Shown here in pieces: positions 53,740 to 63,064 of a stretch of DNA of 64,000 nucleotides. Position numbers and translations under genes: made by a program. Under the pieces are notes generated by a model. That model saw only the letters and a list, made by a program, of their open reading frames with translations, was not told the DNA's origin and ran no database searches. Numbering within the stretch: the stretch's first letter is position 1; each line of letters starts with the position of its first letter. The stretch spans positions 1-64,000 of the forward strand of contig NZ_WKLH01000005.1 in assembly GCF_010882175.1 (NCBI RefSeq). The letters run 5' to 3'. This DNA is from Mangrovibacterium lignilyticum. GTDB lineage: Bacteria > Bacteroidota > Bacteroidia > Bacteroidales > Prolixibacteraceae.

Positions 53740-55020
53740 ATGAAAAGAGATCAATTAGTATTTGACATTATTGAAAAAGAACGCGAGCGTCAGCTAAGCG
53801 GAATCGAACTAATTGCTTCTGAAAACTTTGTTAGCGAGCAGGTTATGGAGGCAATGGGTTCTGTTATGACTAATAAATATGCTGAAGGCTATCCGGGCAA
53901 GCGCTATTATGGCGGTTGTCAAATTGTGGATATGACTGAGCAATTGGCCATCGACCGTATCAAAGAACTTTTCGGTGCAGAATATGCCAACGTTCAACCA
54001 CACTCGGGGGCTCAGGCCAATGCTGCTGTGCTTAGCGTAATTTTAAAACCCGGTGATAAATTCCTAGGACTTGATTTGGCTCATGGTGGTCACTTGTCTC
54101 ACGGTTCTCCGGTGAACTCTTCAGGTATATTGTATTCACCAATCGCGTATCATGTGAAAGAAGATACCGGAATGGTTGATTATGACGAAATGGAAGCTCT
54201 GGCCAAAGAACACCAGCCAAAACTGATTATTGGTGGAGCTTCTGCTTATTCTCGTGAATGGGATTATGCCCGTATGCGTAAAATCGCTGATTCAGTTGGA
54301 GCTATGCTTATGGTTGATATGGCGCATCCTGCCGGACTAATTGCGGCCGGTTTGCTGGAAAACCCGGTTAAACATGCTCACGTTGTTACTTCAACAACTC
54401 ATAAAACATTGCGTGGACCTCGTGGTGGTATCATCCTGTTGGGCAAAGATTTTGTCAATCCATTTGGTTTCAAAACACCAAAAGGTGAAACTAAAATGAT
54501 GTCGGCTGTATTGGATTTCGCTGTTTTCCCCGGACAACAAGGCGGACCACTGGAGCACGTAATTGCATCGAAAGCGATTGCTTTTGGTGAAGCCTTAGAT
54601 CCTTCATACAAAGTGTATCAGGCGCAGGTGCAAAAGAATGCTGCGGTGATGGCTCAGGCTTTCATCGATAAAGGTTATAAAGTTATTTCAGGCGGAACAG
54701 ACAATCACAGTATGTTGATTGACCTGCGTACCAAATTCCCCGAATTGACTGGTAAGAAAGCTGAAAACACCTTGGTTTTGGCAGATATCACCATCAACAA
54801 GAATATGGTTCCTTTCGATAGCCGTTCACCTTTTACAACATCAGGTCTGCGCGTTGGAACGCCTGCGGTTACAACCCGTGGTTTGAAAGAAGACGCGATG
54901 CCTGTTATCGTTGAATTGATCGACGAGGTATTGTCTAATCCGGACAGCGAAGAAGTTATTGCTTCAGTTCGCAAGCGTGTAAACGAAATGATGAAAGGTT
55001 TGCCATTATTTGCCTGGTAA
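53740..55020 (+). CDS. glyA: Serine hydroxymethyltransferase
   Basis: PLP- and folate-dependent interconversion of serine and glycine, supplying one-carbon units. The start at 53740 ([11 protein letters not shown]) gives 426 aa, the bacterial standard; a TTG-initiated frame from 53689 only adds an Ile/Asn-rich lead. Visible motifs: [43 protein letters not shown] and the PLP lysine in [16 protein letters not shown] (about 219-234). A terminator follows. Confidence 0.97.
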   Translation: MKRDQLVFDIIEKERERQLSGIELIASENFVSEQVMEAMGSVMTNKYAEGYPGKRYYGGCQIVDMTEQLAIDRIKELFGAEYANVQPHSGAQANAAVLSVILKPGDKFLGLDLAHGGHLSHGSPVNSSGILYSPIAYHVKEDTGMVDYDEMEALAKEHQPKLIIGGASAYSREWDYARMRKIADSVGAMLMVDMAHPAGLIAAGLLENPVKHAHVVTSTTHKTLRGPRGGIILLGKDFVNPFGFKTPKGETKMMSAVLDFAVFPGQQGGPLEHVIASKAIAFGEALDPSYKVYQAQVQKNAAVMAQAFIDKGYKVISGGTDNHSMLIDLRTKFPELTGKKAENTLVLADITINKNMVPFDSRSPFTTSGLRVGTPAVTTRGLKEDAMPVIVELIDEVLSNPDSEEVIASVRKRVNEMMKGLPLFAW

Positions 55021-55041
55021 TCCGGTTTCGACAATATTTTC

Positions 55042-55074
55042 AAAGGAGGCACCGATTTGGATGCCTCCTTTTTT
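55042..55074 (+). terminator. Rho-independent terminator of glyA
   Basis: AAAGGAGGCA and TGCCTCCTTT form a 10-bp stem with a 10-base loop, running into T6, 21 bases after the glyA stop. Confidence 0.85.
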
Positions 55075-55080
55075 GTGCAC

Positions 55081-55105
55081 AAAAAAACCGGCTGTGAACC
55101 GGTTT
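55081..55105 (-). terminator. Rho-independent terminator of the beta-lactamase-fold gene
   Basis: AAACCGG (55085-55091) and CCGGTTT (55099-55105) form a stem; on the minus strand it runs into T7, 37 bases after the stop codon. The plus-strand side is also T-rich, so it may work in both directions. Confidence 0.7.
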
Positions 55106-55141
55106 CCTTTTTTATCGTTAATGATAGAATTTCTCAGTTGA

Positions 55142-56329
55142 CTATTCTGAAGCTTTGTCTTTTTCCTTCATTGGCTCTTGTTCCTTAACCGGATCTATCT
55201 TGTCAAGGAAGATTTGTGCAATTTTACCGGAAGGTAAGCTTTCTGAATTATCCTGCATATTGGCACATAAACTGATCACCAGTTTTTGATCAGGGAAGAT
55301 GGCAAGGAATGAACTTCCGCCAATTGTATTGCCTTGTTGGATATACACCTTTCGGCCTTGATTGTCGGTGTAGATATTCCAACCAAATCCAAAGTTTGAT
55401 TCAAAGCCATTGTCCAACTTATTTCGAGTGAAGAACAGTTTGTAACTTTCTTCTGAAAAGAATTCCTTTTTGAGGATGATTTGGCCCAATTTGTTCAGGT
55501 CATCGGCCGTCGACAAATAGCCATAGGCCGGTGCAATGAATCGGGAATCAATTGCGGGGGCATTGACGAGCTGTGCAACAAAGTTGCGATCGTATGGAGT
55601 CGCTCGATTCAAAGTTATGTATGATGGGTTGTCCAGGATTGTTTCGTCCATCCCAAGCGAGTCAAGCAGCATCTCTTTAACAAGTTTGGAATAACTTGTT
55701 TTTTCGATCGTTTCAGCTAAAATACCGAGCAAACATGGGCCATAGTCATTTACGGCGAAATAGGCATTTGGCGGATAGACCAGTGTGTCATTTTCCGATG
55801 CTTTGATATACTCTTTCAAGCTTTTCAAATTTCCTTTATTCAAAACAACGTTCTCATTGTTTTCAGGGAATCCGGCTGAGTGTGTGCCCAGATTATAGAT
55901 GTTGAAATCAAACTGTTTTTCAGGATAGTCGGGAATGTACTTACGAAACGAATCGTTAACATTTAGTTTTCCTTCTTCCTGTAGTTTGGCAATCAGCATG
56001 GCTGCAAACATTTGAGAGCTTCTACCAATTCGGTATTTGGTTTCAGGACGTGCAGGCGACTTCAATTCCACATTCGCATAGCCAAGCCCTTCAGACCAAA
56101 CTGTTTTCCCGCCAATGGAAACAGAAACAGATACTCCGGAGGTGTTTCCAACCAGGTATACTCTCATAGCTTCACGGCCGGCGATGATCTCTTTTTTATA
56201 GGTATGGTCCAGTACAATTCGCGGATCGTGAGACTTTTTTTTACAGGAATAAAAACTGAATAAAATTAAAACGGCAGGCAAAAATGATTTGACGGTCTTT
56301 GCGGTCAACTTCAGATGTTTTATTTTCAT
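55142..56329 (-). CDS. Beta-lactamase-fold (class C/PBP4-like) lipoprotein with degenerate active site
   Basis: A 395-aa predicted lipoprotein (lipobox FYSC, about Cys29, followed by KKKSHD). The fold of class C beta-lactamase/serine hydrolases is recognisable: GVSVSVSIGGKTVWSEGLGYAN, KYRIGRSSQMFAAML where the family has GSxSK, NLGTHSAGFP, YFAVNDYGPCLLGILAE where the family has Y-x-N, and QQGNTIGGSSFLAIFP where the family has [KH]-T-G. By alignment the nucleophile Ser is Arg, the Lys is Gln, the Tyr is Val and the last His/Lys is Gln. It therefore looks like a pseudoenzyme, perhaps binding peptidoglycan or a partner protein. Tail is Lys/Glu-rich. Flanked by glyA (convergent). Confidence 0.8.
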   Translation of the reverse strand: MKIKHLKLTAKTVKSFLPAVLILFSFYSCKKKSHDPRIVLDHTYKKEIIAGREAMRVYLVGNTSGVSVSVSIGGKTVWSEGLGYANVELKSPARPETKYRIGRSSQMFAAMLIAKLQEEGKLNVNDSFRKYIPDYPEKQFDFNIYNLGTHSAGFPENNENVVLNKGNLKSLKEYIKASENDTLVYPPNAYFAVNDYGPCLLGILAETIEKTSYSKLVKEMLLDSLGMDETILDNPSYITLNRATPYDRNFVAQLVNAPAIDSRFIAPAYGYLSTADDLNKLGQIILKKEFFSEESYKLFFTRNKLDNGFESNFGFGWNIYTDNQGRKVYIQQGNTIGGSSFLAIFPDQKLVISLCANMQDNSESLPSGKIAQIFLDKIDPVKEQEPMKEKDKASE

Positions 56330-56449
56330 TACACTTTTAATTGGTGATTGTAGAATCAGGTTATTTTAATTGCGATGCCGAAAATAATAAATTGTAAGCA
56401 AGTGACCTTAACAGAAGCCTTAAAAATGCTTAACAGGAAGCTTCGGCAG

Positions 56450-56485
56450 GAAATAAAAAAAGCCTCTTGCGATGAAGAGGCTTTT
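56450..56485 (-). terminator. Rho-independent terminator of the acyl-CoA carboxylase operon
   Basis: AAAAGCCTCTT (56458-56468) and AAGAGGCTTTT (56475-56485) form a perfect 11-bp stem with a 6-base loop; on the minus strand it is followed by a T7 run. It lies 7 bases after the last stop codon of the operon. Confidence 0.88.
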
Positions 56486-56491
56486 GGATAT

Positions 56492-58027
56492 TTATAAAGG
56501 AATGTTTCCGTGTTTTCGGGGAAGGTTCGACTTCCGTTTGTTGTGCGTCATATCCAGTGCACTGATAATTTTCTTCCGGGTATCTTTCGGGTAGATAATC
56601 TCGTCGATATAACCTAAAGAAGCAGCTCGGTATGGGTTGGCAAAAGCGTCTCGATATTCTTCAACAGCTTTTGTTTTTTCTTCAGCCGATTTGATATCTC
56701 TTCTCAGGATATTAATGGCTCCTTCCGGCCCCATTACCGCAATCTCGGCGGTTGGATAAGCATAATTTACATCGGCCCCAATGTGCTTGCTAGACATCAC
56801 ATCGTAAGCACCACCATAAGCTTTGCGCGTGATCAAAGTGATTTTTGGTACTGTTGCTTCAGCAAAAGCATAAAGTAACTTGGCACCATGCTTGATGATT
56901 CCACCGAATTCCTGTGTTGTGCCAGGTAAGAATCCTGGAACATCAACTAAGGTGACAATAGGAATATTGAAGGCATCGCAGAAGCGAACAAAACGCGCTG
57001 CTTTTGCCGATGAGTTAATATCGAGTACTCCGGCAAGGCTGGCTGGCTGATTGGCGACGATACCTACCGAACGTCCACCAAAACGGGCAAATCCAATAAT
57101 GATGTTTGTCGCGTAATGTGGTTGAACCTCCAGGAAATGTTCATCATCTACGATCTTATAAACGATGTCTTTCATGTCGTACGGTCTGTTCGGATCGACC
57201 GGAACAATTGTATTCAGTTCTTCTTCTTCGCGATCGATCGGGTCGGTACACGGAATTTCTTCCGGTTCCTCCATGTTGTTCAACGGAAGAAAGCTCATTA
57301 GTTCGCGAACCATCATTAGGGTTTGCTCTTCGTTTTCTCCGTTAAAGTGAGCAACCCCACTTTTGCTGGTGTGCGTAACCGCTCCTCCGAGTTCTTCCTT
57401 ACTCACGTCTTCGTGAGTTACTGTTTTAATGACTTCCGGTCCGGTAACGAACATGTGGCTGGTTTCATTGACCATGAAAATAAAGTCAGTCAACGCAGGT
57501 GAGTATACGGCACCACCGGCGCAGGGTCCCAAAACAACACTGATTTGAGGAATGACCCCACTCGAAAGTACATTGTTGTAAAAAATATCGGCATAACCAG
57601 CCAACGATTGAACACCTTCCTGGATACGGGCGCCACCTGAGTCGTTCAATCCGATCAGCGGTTTACCCATTTTTACAGCCAATTCCTGAATTTTTACAAT
57701 TTTATCGGCATTGGTTCGGCTCATACTTCCGCCAAAAACCGTGAAATCCTGAGCGAAAACATAAACCAGACGACCGTTAATTTTGCCATAGCCAGTTACG
57801 ACACCATCGCCCGGAATCTTGGATTTGTCCATCCCAAAATCGGTCGCGCGGTGAGTGACCAGTTTGTCAATTTCGTTGAATGTTCCCGGGTCAAGCAATT
57901 CCAGGATTCGTTCACGGGCCGTCTTTTTACCGCCGGCATGTTGTTTGTCAATACGTTCCTGGCCTCCGCCAATTTCCGCTTGTTTATTTATTGTTTCAAA
58001 AAAATCAAATTTTGCTTTTAAGTCCAT
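56492..58027 (-). CDS. Acyl-CoA carboxylase carboxyltransferase subunit (propionyl-CoA carboxylase beta type)
   Basis: Transfers CO2 from biotin to propionyl-CoA (or runs in reverse as methylmalonyl-CoA decarboxylase alpha). The 511-aa crotonase-like protein has [38 protein letters not shown] (oxyanion hole, about 124-142), [18 protein letters not shown] and a second [15 protein letters not shown] motif. It is encoded with its biotin carrier and biotin carboxylase, which points to a carboxylase rather than a membrane decarboxylase (no delta/beta membrane subunits here). Ends next to a strong terminator. Confidence 0.9.
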   Translation of the reverse strand: MDLKAKFDFFETINKQAEIGGGQERIDKQHAGGKKTARERILELLDPGTFNEIDKLVTHRATDFGMDKSKIPGDGVVTGYGKINGRLVYVFAQDFTVFGGSMSRTNADKIVKIQELAVKMGKPLIGLNDSGGARIQEGVQSLAGYADIFYNNVLSSGVIPQISVVLGPCAGGAVYSPALTDFIFMVNETSHMFVTGPEVIKTVTHEDVSKEELGGAVTHTSKSGVAHFNGENEEQTLMMVRELMSFLPLNNMEEPEEIPCTDPIDREEEELNTIVPVDPNRPYDMKDIVYKIVDDEHFLEVQPHYATNIIIGFARFGGRSVGIVANQPASLAGVLDINSSAKAARFVRFCDAFNIPIVTLVDVPGFLPGTTQEFGGIIKHGAKLLYAFAEATVPKITLITRKAYGGAYDVMSSKHIGADVNYAYPTAEIAVMGPEGAINILRRDIKSAEEKTKAVEEYRDAFANPYRAASLGYIDEIIYPKDTRKKIISALDMTHNKRKSNLPRKHGNIPL

Positions 58028-58119
58028 AGTTCTTTTAATTTGTTACAGAAACTATTCATGTAATGTTTGTTGCTCTTCCGTGCCTCGGAAGATGTGTTTA
58101 TCGAAAAATGATTGTGCCT

Positions 58120-58629
58120 TTAATCAATTTCAATGAGCACTTGGTTTGAATCGACGGTGTCTCCGGCTTTTACGTTCACTTTTTTTACGACCCCGTCCAA
58201 AGCAGCTTTGTATTCACTTTCCATTTTCATGGCAGAAATAATGACTGCAGTTTGTCCTTTGGCAACTTCCTGTCCGGCTTCAACCAGAACCTTCACGATC
58301 TTTCCGGGCATAGGAGCTGTAATTTTCTTTTCACTTTGGACCATTACACCATCACCGCGGTTGCGAATGTAACGGGCTTCAGCATCAATTACTTCGAGGT
58401 CGAATGTGTCGTAAAGCGTATAGGCTGTGTAGGCCTTCTTTTTGGTCGACGGCACGAGGGTAATGTTGTGGGAGCGGTTGTTTTCCAAAATAGAAAAAGT
58501 CCCTTCATCATTGTGCATCAAATCAACCAGGTAGACTCGATCGTCTACCATAATTTCAAGTAGATTTTCGTTTTGGTTCAGTACTTTGACTTTCGCAATA
58601 CGATCATCTAATTTTACATCAATTGGCAT
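58120..58629 (-). CDS. Biotin carboxyl carrier protein
   Basis: Carries biotin between the carboxylase and carboxyltransferase. The start at 58629 (MPIDVKLDDRIAKV) follows the biotin carboxylase gene by 11 bases; the alternative at 58683 lies inside that gene. The 169-aa protein has a beta-rich N-terminal part and a C-terminal biotinyl domain with PMPGKIVKVLVEAGQEV and the biotin lysine in ISAMKMESEY (about Lys134). The long N-terminal portion (about 90 residues) resembles the BT linker domain of propionyl-CoA carboxylases. Confidence 0.9.
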   Translation of the reverse strand: MPIDVKLDDRIAKVKVLNQNENLLEIMVDDRVYLVDLMHNDEGTFSILENNRSHNITLVPSTKKKAYTAYTLYDTFDLEVIDAEARYIRNRGDGVMVQSEKKITAPMPGKIVKVLVEAGQEVAKGQTAVIISAMKMESEYKAALDGVVKKVNVKAGDTVDSNQVLIEID

Positions 58630-58640
58630 AATAGGTCTTT

Positions 58641-60155
58641 TTAAAGTCTGTCGAAATTCTTTTGATAGCTGTATTTTTTCCAACGGTTTTCAACCGGATT
58701 CAACTGTTTAGTTGGGATGACTTTGTTTAAGCGGTTGATGTAATCAATGTAGGTTGCAATGATTACCATGTCTTGCGACACGATATCACAAGCGCCGCTA
58801 TCCAACAACTTTTCTCTGTTTTTTTCAATGTAGTTGGTATCGTAATCTCCGTTCCTAAAATCTTCGGAATCCATAATACGCTCCAAAAACTTGATCGATG
58901 TTTTTACACCGGTAATTTTGTATTCGTACAAAGCACGCCGCATACGCTGTATGGCCTCTTCCCGGTTGTTTGCCCAAATAATTAACTTGGAAATCATAGG
59001 GTCGTAGTGGATTGGGATTTCATACCCTTCGTAAACATAACCGTCGGTACGAACGCCAAGCCCTAGTGGTTCTGTAATGTTGTGGATACGTCCGGCACTC
59101 GGCATGAAGTTGTTATCAGAATCTTCGGCATAAATCCGGCACTCAATAGCATGTCCTTTCTGACGGAGATCGTCCTGTTTTAACAGCAGTTCCCGTCCTT
59201 CTGCAACAAAGATTTGTTGCTTTACAAGGTCTACTCCGGTAACACGTTCTGTAATCGGATGTTCTACCTGAAGACGGGTGTTCATCTCCAGAAAATAGTA
59301 GTTCAGGTTGTTATCAACCAAGAACTCAATAGTACCGGCGCCCATATAATTAACTGCTTTTGCTGCGTTTACAGCATCCCTTCCCATTTTCTCTCGCAAT
59401 TCCGGAGTCATCAATGGGGAAGGAGTTTCTTCAACCATTTTTTGGTGGCGGCGTTGAATGGAACACTCGCGCTCAAATAAATGAATAACGTTTCCGTGTT
59501 CATCACCCAATACCTGGAATTCGATGTGGTGGGGCGAACTCACATACTTTTCAATGTAAACGGCATCGTCTCCAAAAGCAGCTAATGCTTCAGAACGAGC
59601 AGCTTGCACAGAGGAAAGAATTTCACTTTCTTCTTTAACTAGGCGCATCCCTTTACCACCACCACCGGCGGATGCTTTGATCATAACCGGTAACCCGATT
59701 TTTCCGATGGTTTTCAATGCTTCGTCTTCCGATGAAATTGCTTCAGTTGTTCCCGGAACGACCGGAACGCTCGCTGCAATCATGGCCTTACGAGCCTGAA
59801 TTTTATCCCCCATTTTGATAATTACCTCAGGAGAGGGACCAATGAAAATAATGTTGTTTTCAGAGCATAATCGGGCAAATTCCGAATTTTCAGATAAAAA
59901 GCCGTAACCAGGATGAATGGCATCGGCTTTTGACTTCAACGCTACCTCGATAATTTTATCGGCTCTTAGGTAACTTTCTTTTGATGGAGCTGGTCCGATG
60001 TAATAGGCTTCGTCTGCATAGCGCACATGCATCGAAGTACGGTCGGCATCAGAAAAAACAGCTACAGTAGCAATATCCATCTCACGGCAGGTGCGCATGA
60101 TTCTGACTGCTATTTCACCCCGGTTAGCCACCAGGATTTTGTTGATTTTTCCCAT
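58641..60155 (-). CDS. accC: Biotin carboxylase subunit of acyl-CoA carboxylase
   Basis: ATP-dependent carboxylation of biotin on the carrier protein. The 504-aa protein has the N-terminal ILVANRGEIAVRIMRTC, DAIHPGYGFLSENSEFA, the ATP-grasp loop ASAGGGGKGMRLV (about 161-173), and MNTRLQVEHPITERV (catalytic Arg region). Length slightly exceeds E. coli AccC (449) because of a C-terminal extension of about 50 residues. First gene of the three-gene carboxylase operon. Symbol follows the family; the enzyme may be PCC rather than ACC. Confidence 0.92.
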   Translation of the reverse strand: MGKINKILVANRGEIAVRIMRTCREMDIATVAVFSDADRTSMHVRYADEAYYIGPAPSKESYLRADKIIEVALKSKADAIHPGYGFLSENSEFARLCSENNIIFIGPSPEVIIKMGDKIQARKAMIAASVPVVPGTTEAISSEDEALKTIGKIGLPVMIKASAGGGGKGMRLVKEESEILSSVQAARSEALAAFGDDAVYIEKYVSSPHHIEFQVLGDEHGNVIHLFERECSIQRRHQKMVEETPSPLMTPELREKMGRDAVNAAKAVNYMGAGTIEFLVDNNLNYYFLEMNTRLQVEHPITERVTGVDLVKQQIFVAEGRELLLKQDDLRQKGHAIECRIYAEDSDNNFMPSAGRIHNITEPLGLGVRTDGYVYEGYEIPIHYDPMISKLIIWANNREEAIQRMRRALYEYKITGVKTSIKFLERIMDSEDFRNGDYDTNYIEKNREKLLDSGACDIVSQDMVIIATYIDYINRLNKVIPTKQLNPVENRWKKYSYQKNFDRL

Positions 60156-60304
60156 AACTTGGTTTTAATACTATAAATATCTAGATATTAAAAAATAATA
60201 AAGCTATTTAAATTGTACAACATTAAACCATGTTTGTTTAAAAAAGTTTATTCCGGTTAATTCGATTTATCAACTATCTGAGTGTAAATTATTTTATCGA
60301 ATAG

Positions 60305-60334
60305 TTGATGCATTTGTTAAATTATTTATATTTG
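60305..60334 (+). promoter_or_regulatory. Promoter of the DUF5916 gene
   Basis: TTG at 60305-60307 and TATATTTG at 60327-60334 are 19 bases apart, a near-ideal Bacteroidota promoter. The ATG lies 22 bases further on. Confidence 0.65.
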
Positions 60335-60355
60335 TGAATATTCTAAACTAAAATT

Positions 60356-62974
60356 ATGTTTGTGCGTGGTTGTTTGGTAAGCACTGTTGCTTTTTTCCTA
60401 ACTTTTACCAATTGTTTTAGCCAGGATCAGATAACGTATAAGTTGTCAACTGATTCCTTGGTTAATCGCTACGCTAGTGAGAAAAAAACCTATTCGACCT
60501 TCAAAATTGATGATCGGATTAAGATTGACGGTGACTTAGACGAATTATGTTGGTCAGTTGCTCGCTGGGATGACAGTTTTGTTCAGCAACAACCCTTACA
60601 AGCTAAACAACCTTCACAAAAAACAGAAGTAGCTTTGTGCTACGATGAGGACAATTTGTATGTCGGCATCAGGTGTTTTGACAATGATTCGAAGGGAATC
60701 CGATCTATTTTAAGCAGACGAGACGAATATAGCGGAGACATGATTGGAATTGCGTTGGATACTTACGCAGATAACCGAACTGCCTTTGAATTTGATGTGA
60801 CTGCTGCAGGACAGAAAATAGATCTGATGCACTTAGGTGCTCAAGAGGCCGATTATAATTGGGATGCTATTTGGGATGCCAAAACAAACATACAAGATAG
60901 TTTGTGGACGGCAGAAATACGGATCCCGTTTAGCCAACTTCGCTTTGCGAAATCTGATGAGCAGACTTGGGGGATGCATATTTGGCGATACATCGATCGT
61001 TCGGGGGAAGAGATTCATTGGAAACTGATCCCGGTTGATGCTCCGGCCACGGTATATTTGTTTGGTGAACTTAATGGGGTCAAAAATATCGGGCAGAAGC
61101 GAAAAATTGAGTTGCTGCCTTATGGCAATGTCAAGTATTCGCCAAATACAGATTTAAAGGAAAAATGGAAGTTTGGGGCTGGTTTGGATGGTAAAATTGG
61201 TTTGTCTTCTGACTTTACCATGGATTTTACGATTAACCCGGACTTCGGACAGGTGGAAGCAGACCCCTCAATTTTATCACTGAATACCTATGAAGTTTTT
61301 TACGATGAAAAAAGACCATTCTTTTTAGAAGGGAACAATGTTCTGAATTATTCATCGGGTCGCGATCTTCTGTTTTACTCCCGTCGGATCGGACATGCGC
61401 CCAGTTTGGAGCCAAGTGTGGTTGACGGCGAAACCTTATCGATTCCGGACAATACCTCGATATTGAGTGCGATTAAGCTTACCGGTAAAAGCAAAGATGG
61501 CTTGTCAGTCGGTTTTCTGCATAGTTTGACAGGCAAAGAAACCGCCTCGGTATATAATACTGATAGCGTTACTGATTATGCAGTGGAGCCGCTGACAAAT
61601 TACACCGTTGGCCGGATAAAGCAGGATTTTAATGACGGGAACACGGTTTTGGGTGGAATGATTACCTCCGTTAATCGCAACATCAACGATAGTTTATTGT
61701 CATTCTTGCCGAATTCATCGCTAACCGGAGGACTTGATTTTGTGCACAACTGGAGGAAGCGGAAGTATTTTATAGATATGAAAAGCTTTTTTAGCCAGGT
61801 GAAAGGTTCTGAAGAAGCGATCAGTGATTTGCAGCAGTCTTCGCAGCATTATTATCAGCGGCCCGATGCAGATCACCTGGAATATGATGATACGCGGAAG
61901 CAGCTTTCGGGACATGGGGGTGAAGTGAGAGGCGGAAAGCGCAGTGGTAAATTTCGGGCAATTGGTTCTTTTAGCTGGCGTTCACCGGGGATCGATCTCA
62001 ATGATATTGGCTACATGTACCAGGCCGATTATCTGGAAGAATCAGTTGAACTGCGTTACCTGGTTAATAAACCCAAAGGAATCATGAGGAACTATTGGCT
62101 TCGGTTGACGCAAAGTGCGAACTGGAGTTACGGAGGAGAGCAGACGAAGCAGGAAATTGGCTCGCACGCCTACATGCGCTTTAAAAATTTGTGGAGCATT
62201 CATCTAAATTTGGAACGTGACTACGATATTTTCGATACCCGAGAGTTACGTGGTGGACCAATACTATATAAAGAGCCAACTTGGGACAGTGAGATTTTTA
62301 TTCAATCGAATCCATCGAAGGATTTATTTGCTGCTGGCGGTACCAGGTTTATTTGGGGCGACGATAAAATTTCATTACGAAATATAAATACCTTCTACCT
62401 TTTGTGGCGTTTGGGTGAAAACTTGAGTTTGTCATCGAAGACCGTTTATCAAACCAACACCGACTATCATCAATATGCAGGAAGAGTTAAATTGCCGGAT
62501 GGTAATCCTGGGTATATTGTTGGTCAAGTTGATCAGAAAACGCTGGAATCGACTTTGAGGCTTGAGTATTTTATTACTCCGGAATTTTCGTTGCAATATT
62601 ATGCATCTCCCTATGCATCGATTGGGAAGTATAAAGATTTTCGGCGGGTTAATATTGGAAGTAGCCGTGATTTGAATGAACGATATATCAATTTGGCCGG
62701 CAGTTTAGATGATGATATTTATACTTTCACAGAGGAAAATAATGGCTCGTACCGGATGTACAATCCCGATTTTACCTTCAAAGAGTTTAATTCCAATTTA
62801 GTGGCCCGCTGGGAATTCCGTGCAGGTTCAACTTTTTACTTCGTTTGGAATAATACCATCTCTGATTATCAACGCGGTTATGATCCCTCGCTTGGCAACG
62901 TATTTAGCGATATTTTTGGAGCCGATTCGCAAAATGTCTTTATGTTGAAATTTACTTACTGGTTTGCTTTATAA
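60356..62974 (+). CDS. DUF5916 outer-membrane-type protein with N-terminal CBM9-like domain
   Basis: An 872-aa exported protein. After a signal (VSTVAFFLTFTNCFS, about 8-22), a CBM9/DOMON-like domain (about 45-235) reads FKIDDRIKIDGDLDELCW, LCYDEDNLYVGIRCFD and RTAFEFDVTAAGQK. The remaining 600 residues are DUF5916, with the conserved FTINPDFGQVEADPS and YDEKRPFFLEGNNV, and then beta-strand repeats ending in an aromatic KFTYWFAL. This suggests an outer-membrane barrel. The function is unknown. It has its own promoter and is not linked to the carboxylase genes. Confidence 0.9.
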   Translation: MFVRGCLVSTVAFFLTFTNCFSQDQITYKLSTDSLVNRYASEKKTYSTFKIDDRIKIDGDLDELCWSVARWDDSFVQQQPLQAKQPSQKTEVALCYDEDNLYVGIRCFDNDSKGIRSILSRRDEYSGDMIGIALDTYADNRTAFEFDVTAAGQKIDLMHLGAQEADYNWDAIWDAKTNIQDSLWTAEIRIPFSQLRFAKSDEQTWGMHIWRYIDRSGEEIHWKLIPVDAPATVYLFGELNGVKNIGQKRKIELLPYGNVKYSPNTDLKEKWKFGAGLDGKIGLSSDFTMDFTINPDFGQVEADPSILSLNTYEVFYDEKRPFFLEGNNVLNYSSGRDLLFYSRRIGHAPSLEPSVVDGETLSIPDNTSILSAIKLTGKSKDGLSVGFLHSLTGKETASVYNTDSVTDYAVEPLTNYTVGRIKQDFNDGNTVLGGMITSVNRNINDSLLSFLPNSSLTGGLDFVHNWRKRKYFIDMKSFFSQVKGSEEAISDLQQSSQHYYQRPDADHLEYDDTRKQLSGHGGEVRGGKRSGKFRAIGSFSWRSPGIDLNDIGYMYQADYLEESVELRYLVNKPKGIMRNYWLRLTQSANWSYGGEQTKQEIGSHAYMRFKNLWSIHLNLERDYDIFDTRELRGGPILYKEPTWDSEIFIQSNPSKDLFAAGGTRFIWGDDKISLRNINTFYLLWRLGENLSLSSKTVYQTNTDYHQYAGRVKLPDGNPGYIVGQVDQKTLESTLRLEYFITPEFSLQYYASPYASIGKYKDFRRVNIGSSRDLNERYINLAGSLDDDIYTFTEENNGSYRMYNPDFTFKEFNSNLVARWEFRAGSTFYFVWNNTISDYQRGYDPSLGNVFSDIFGADSQNVFMLKFTYWFAL

Positions 62975-63064
62975 GAACTTCAACTAGTTTACTTTTGCAC
63001 CAAATTCATTGCCATGAGTGCATTGAAACATTCTGATTGTCTTAATTTCTGAAAAAATATCTCA

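Noticed and set aside
56492-60155. Sodium-pumping methylmalonyl-CoA decarboxylase operon
   Set aside because: A separate biotin carboxylase is present, and the membrane beta and delta subunits needed for decarboxylation-driven pumping are absent, so an acyl-CoA carboxylase is the better reading.
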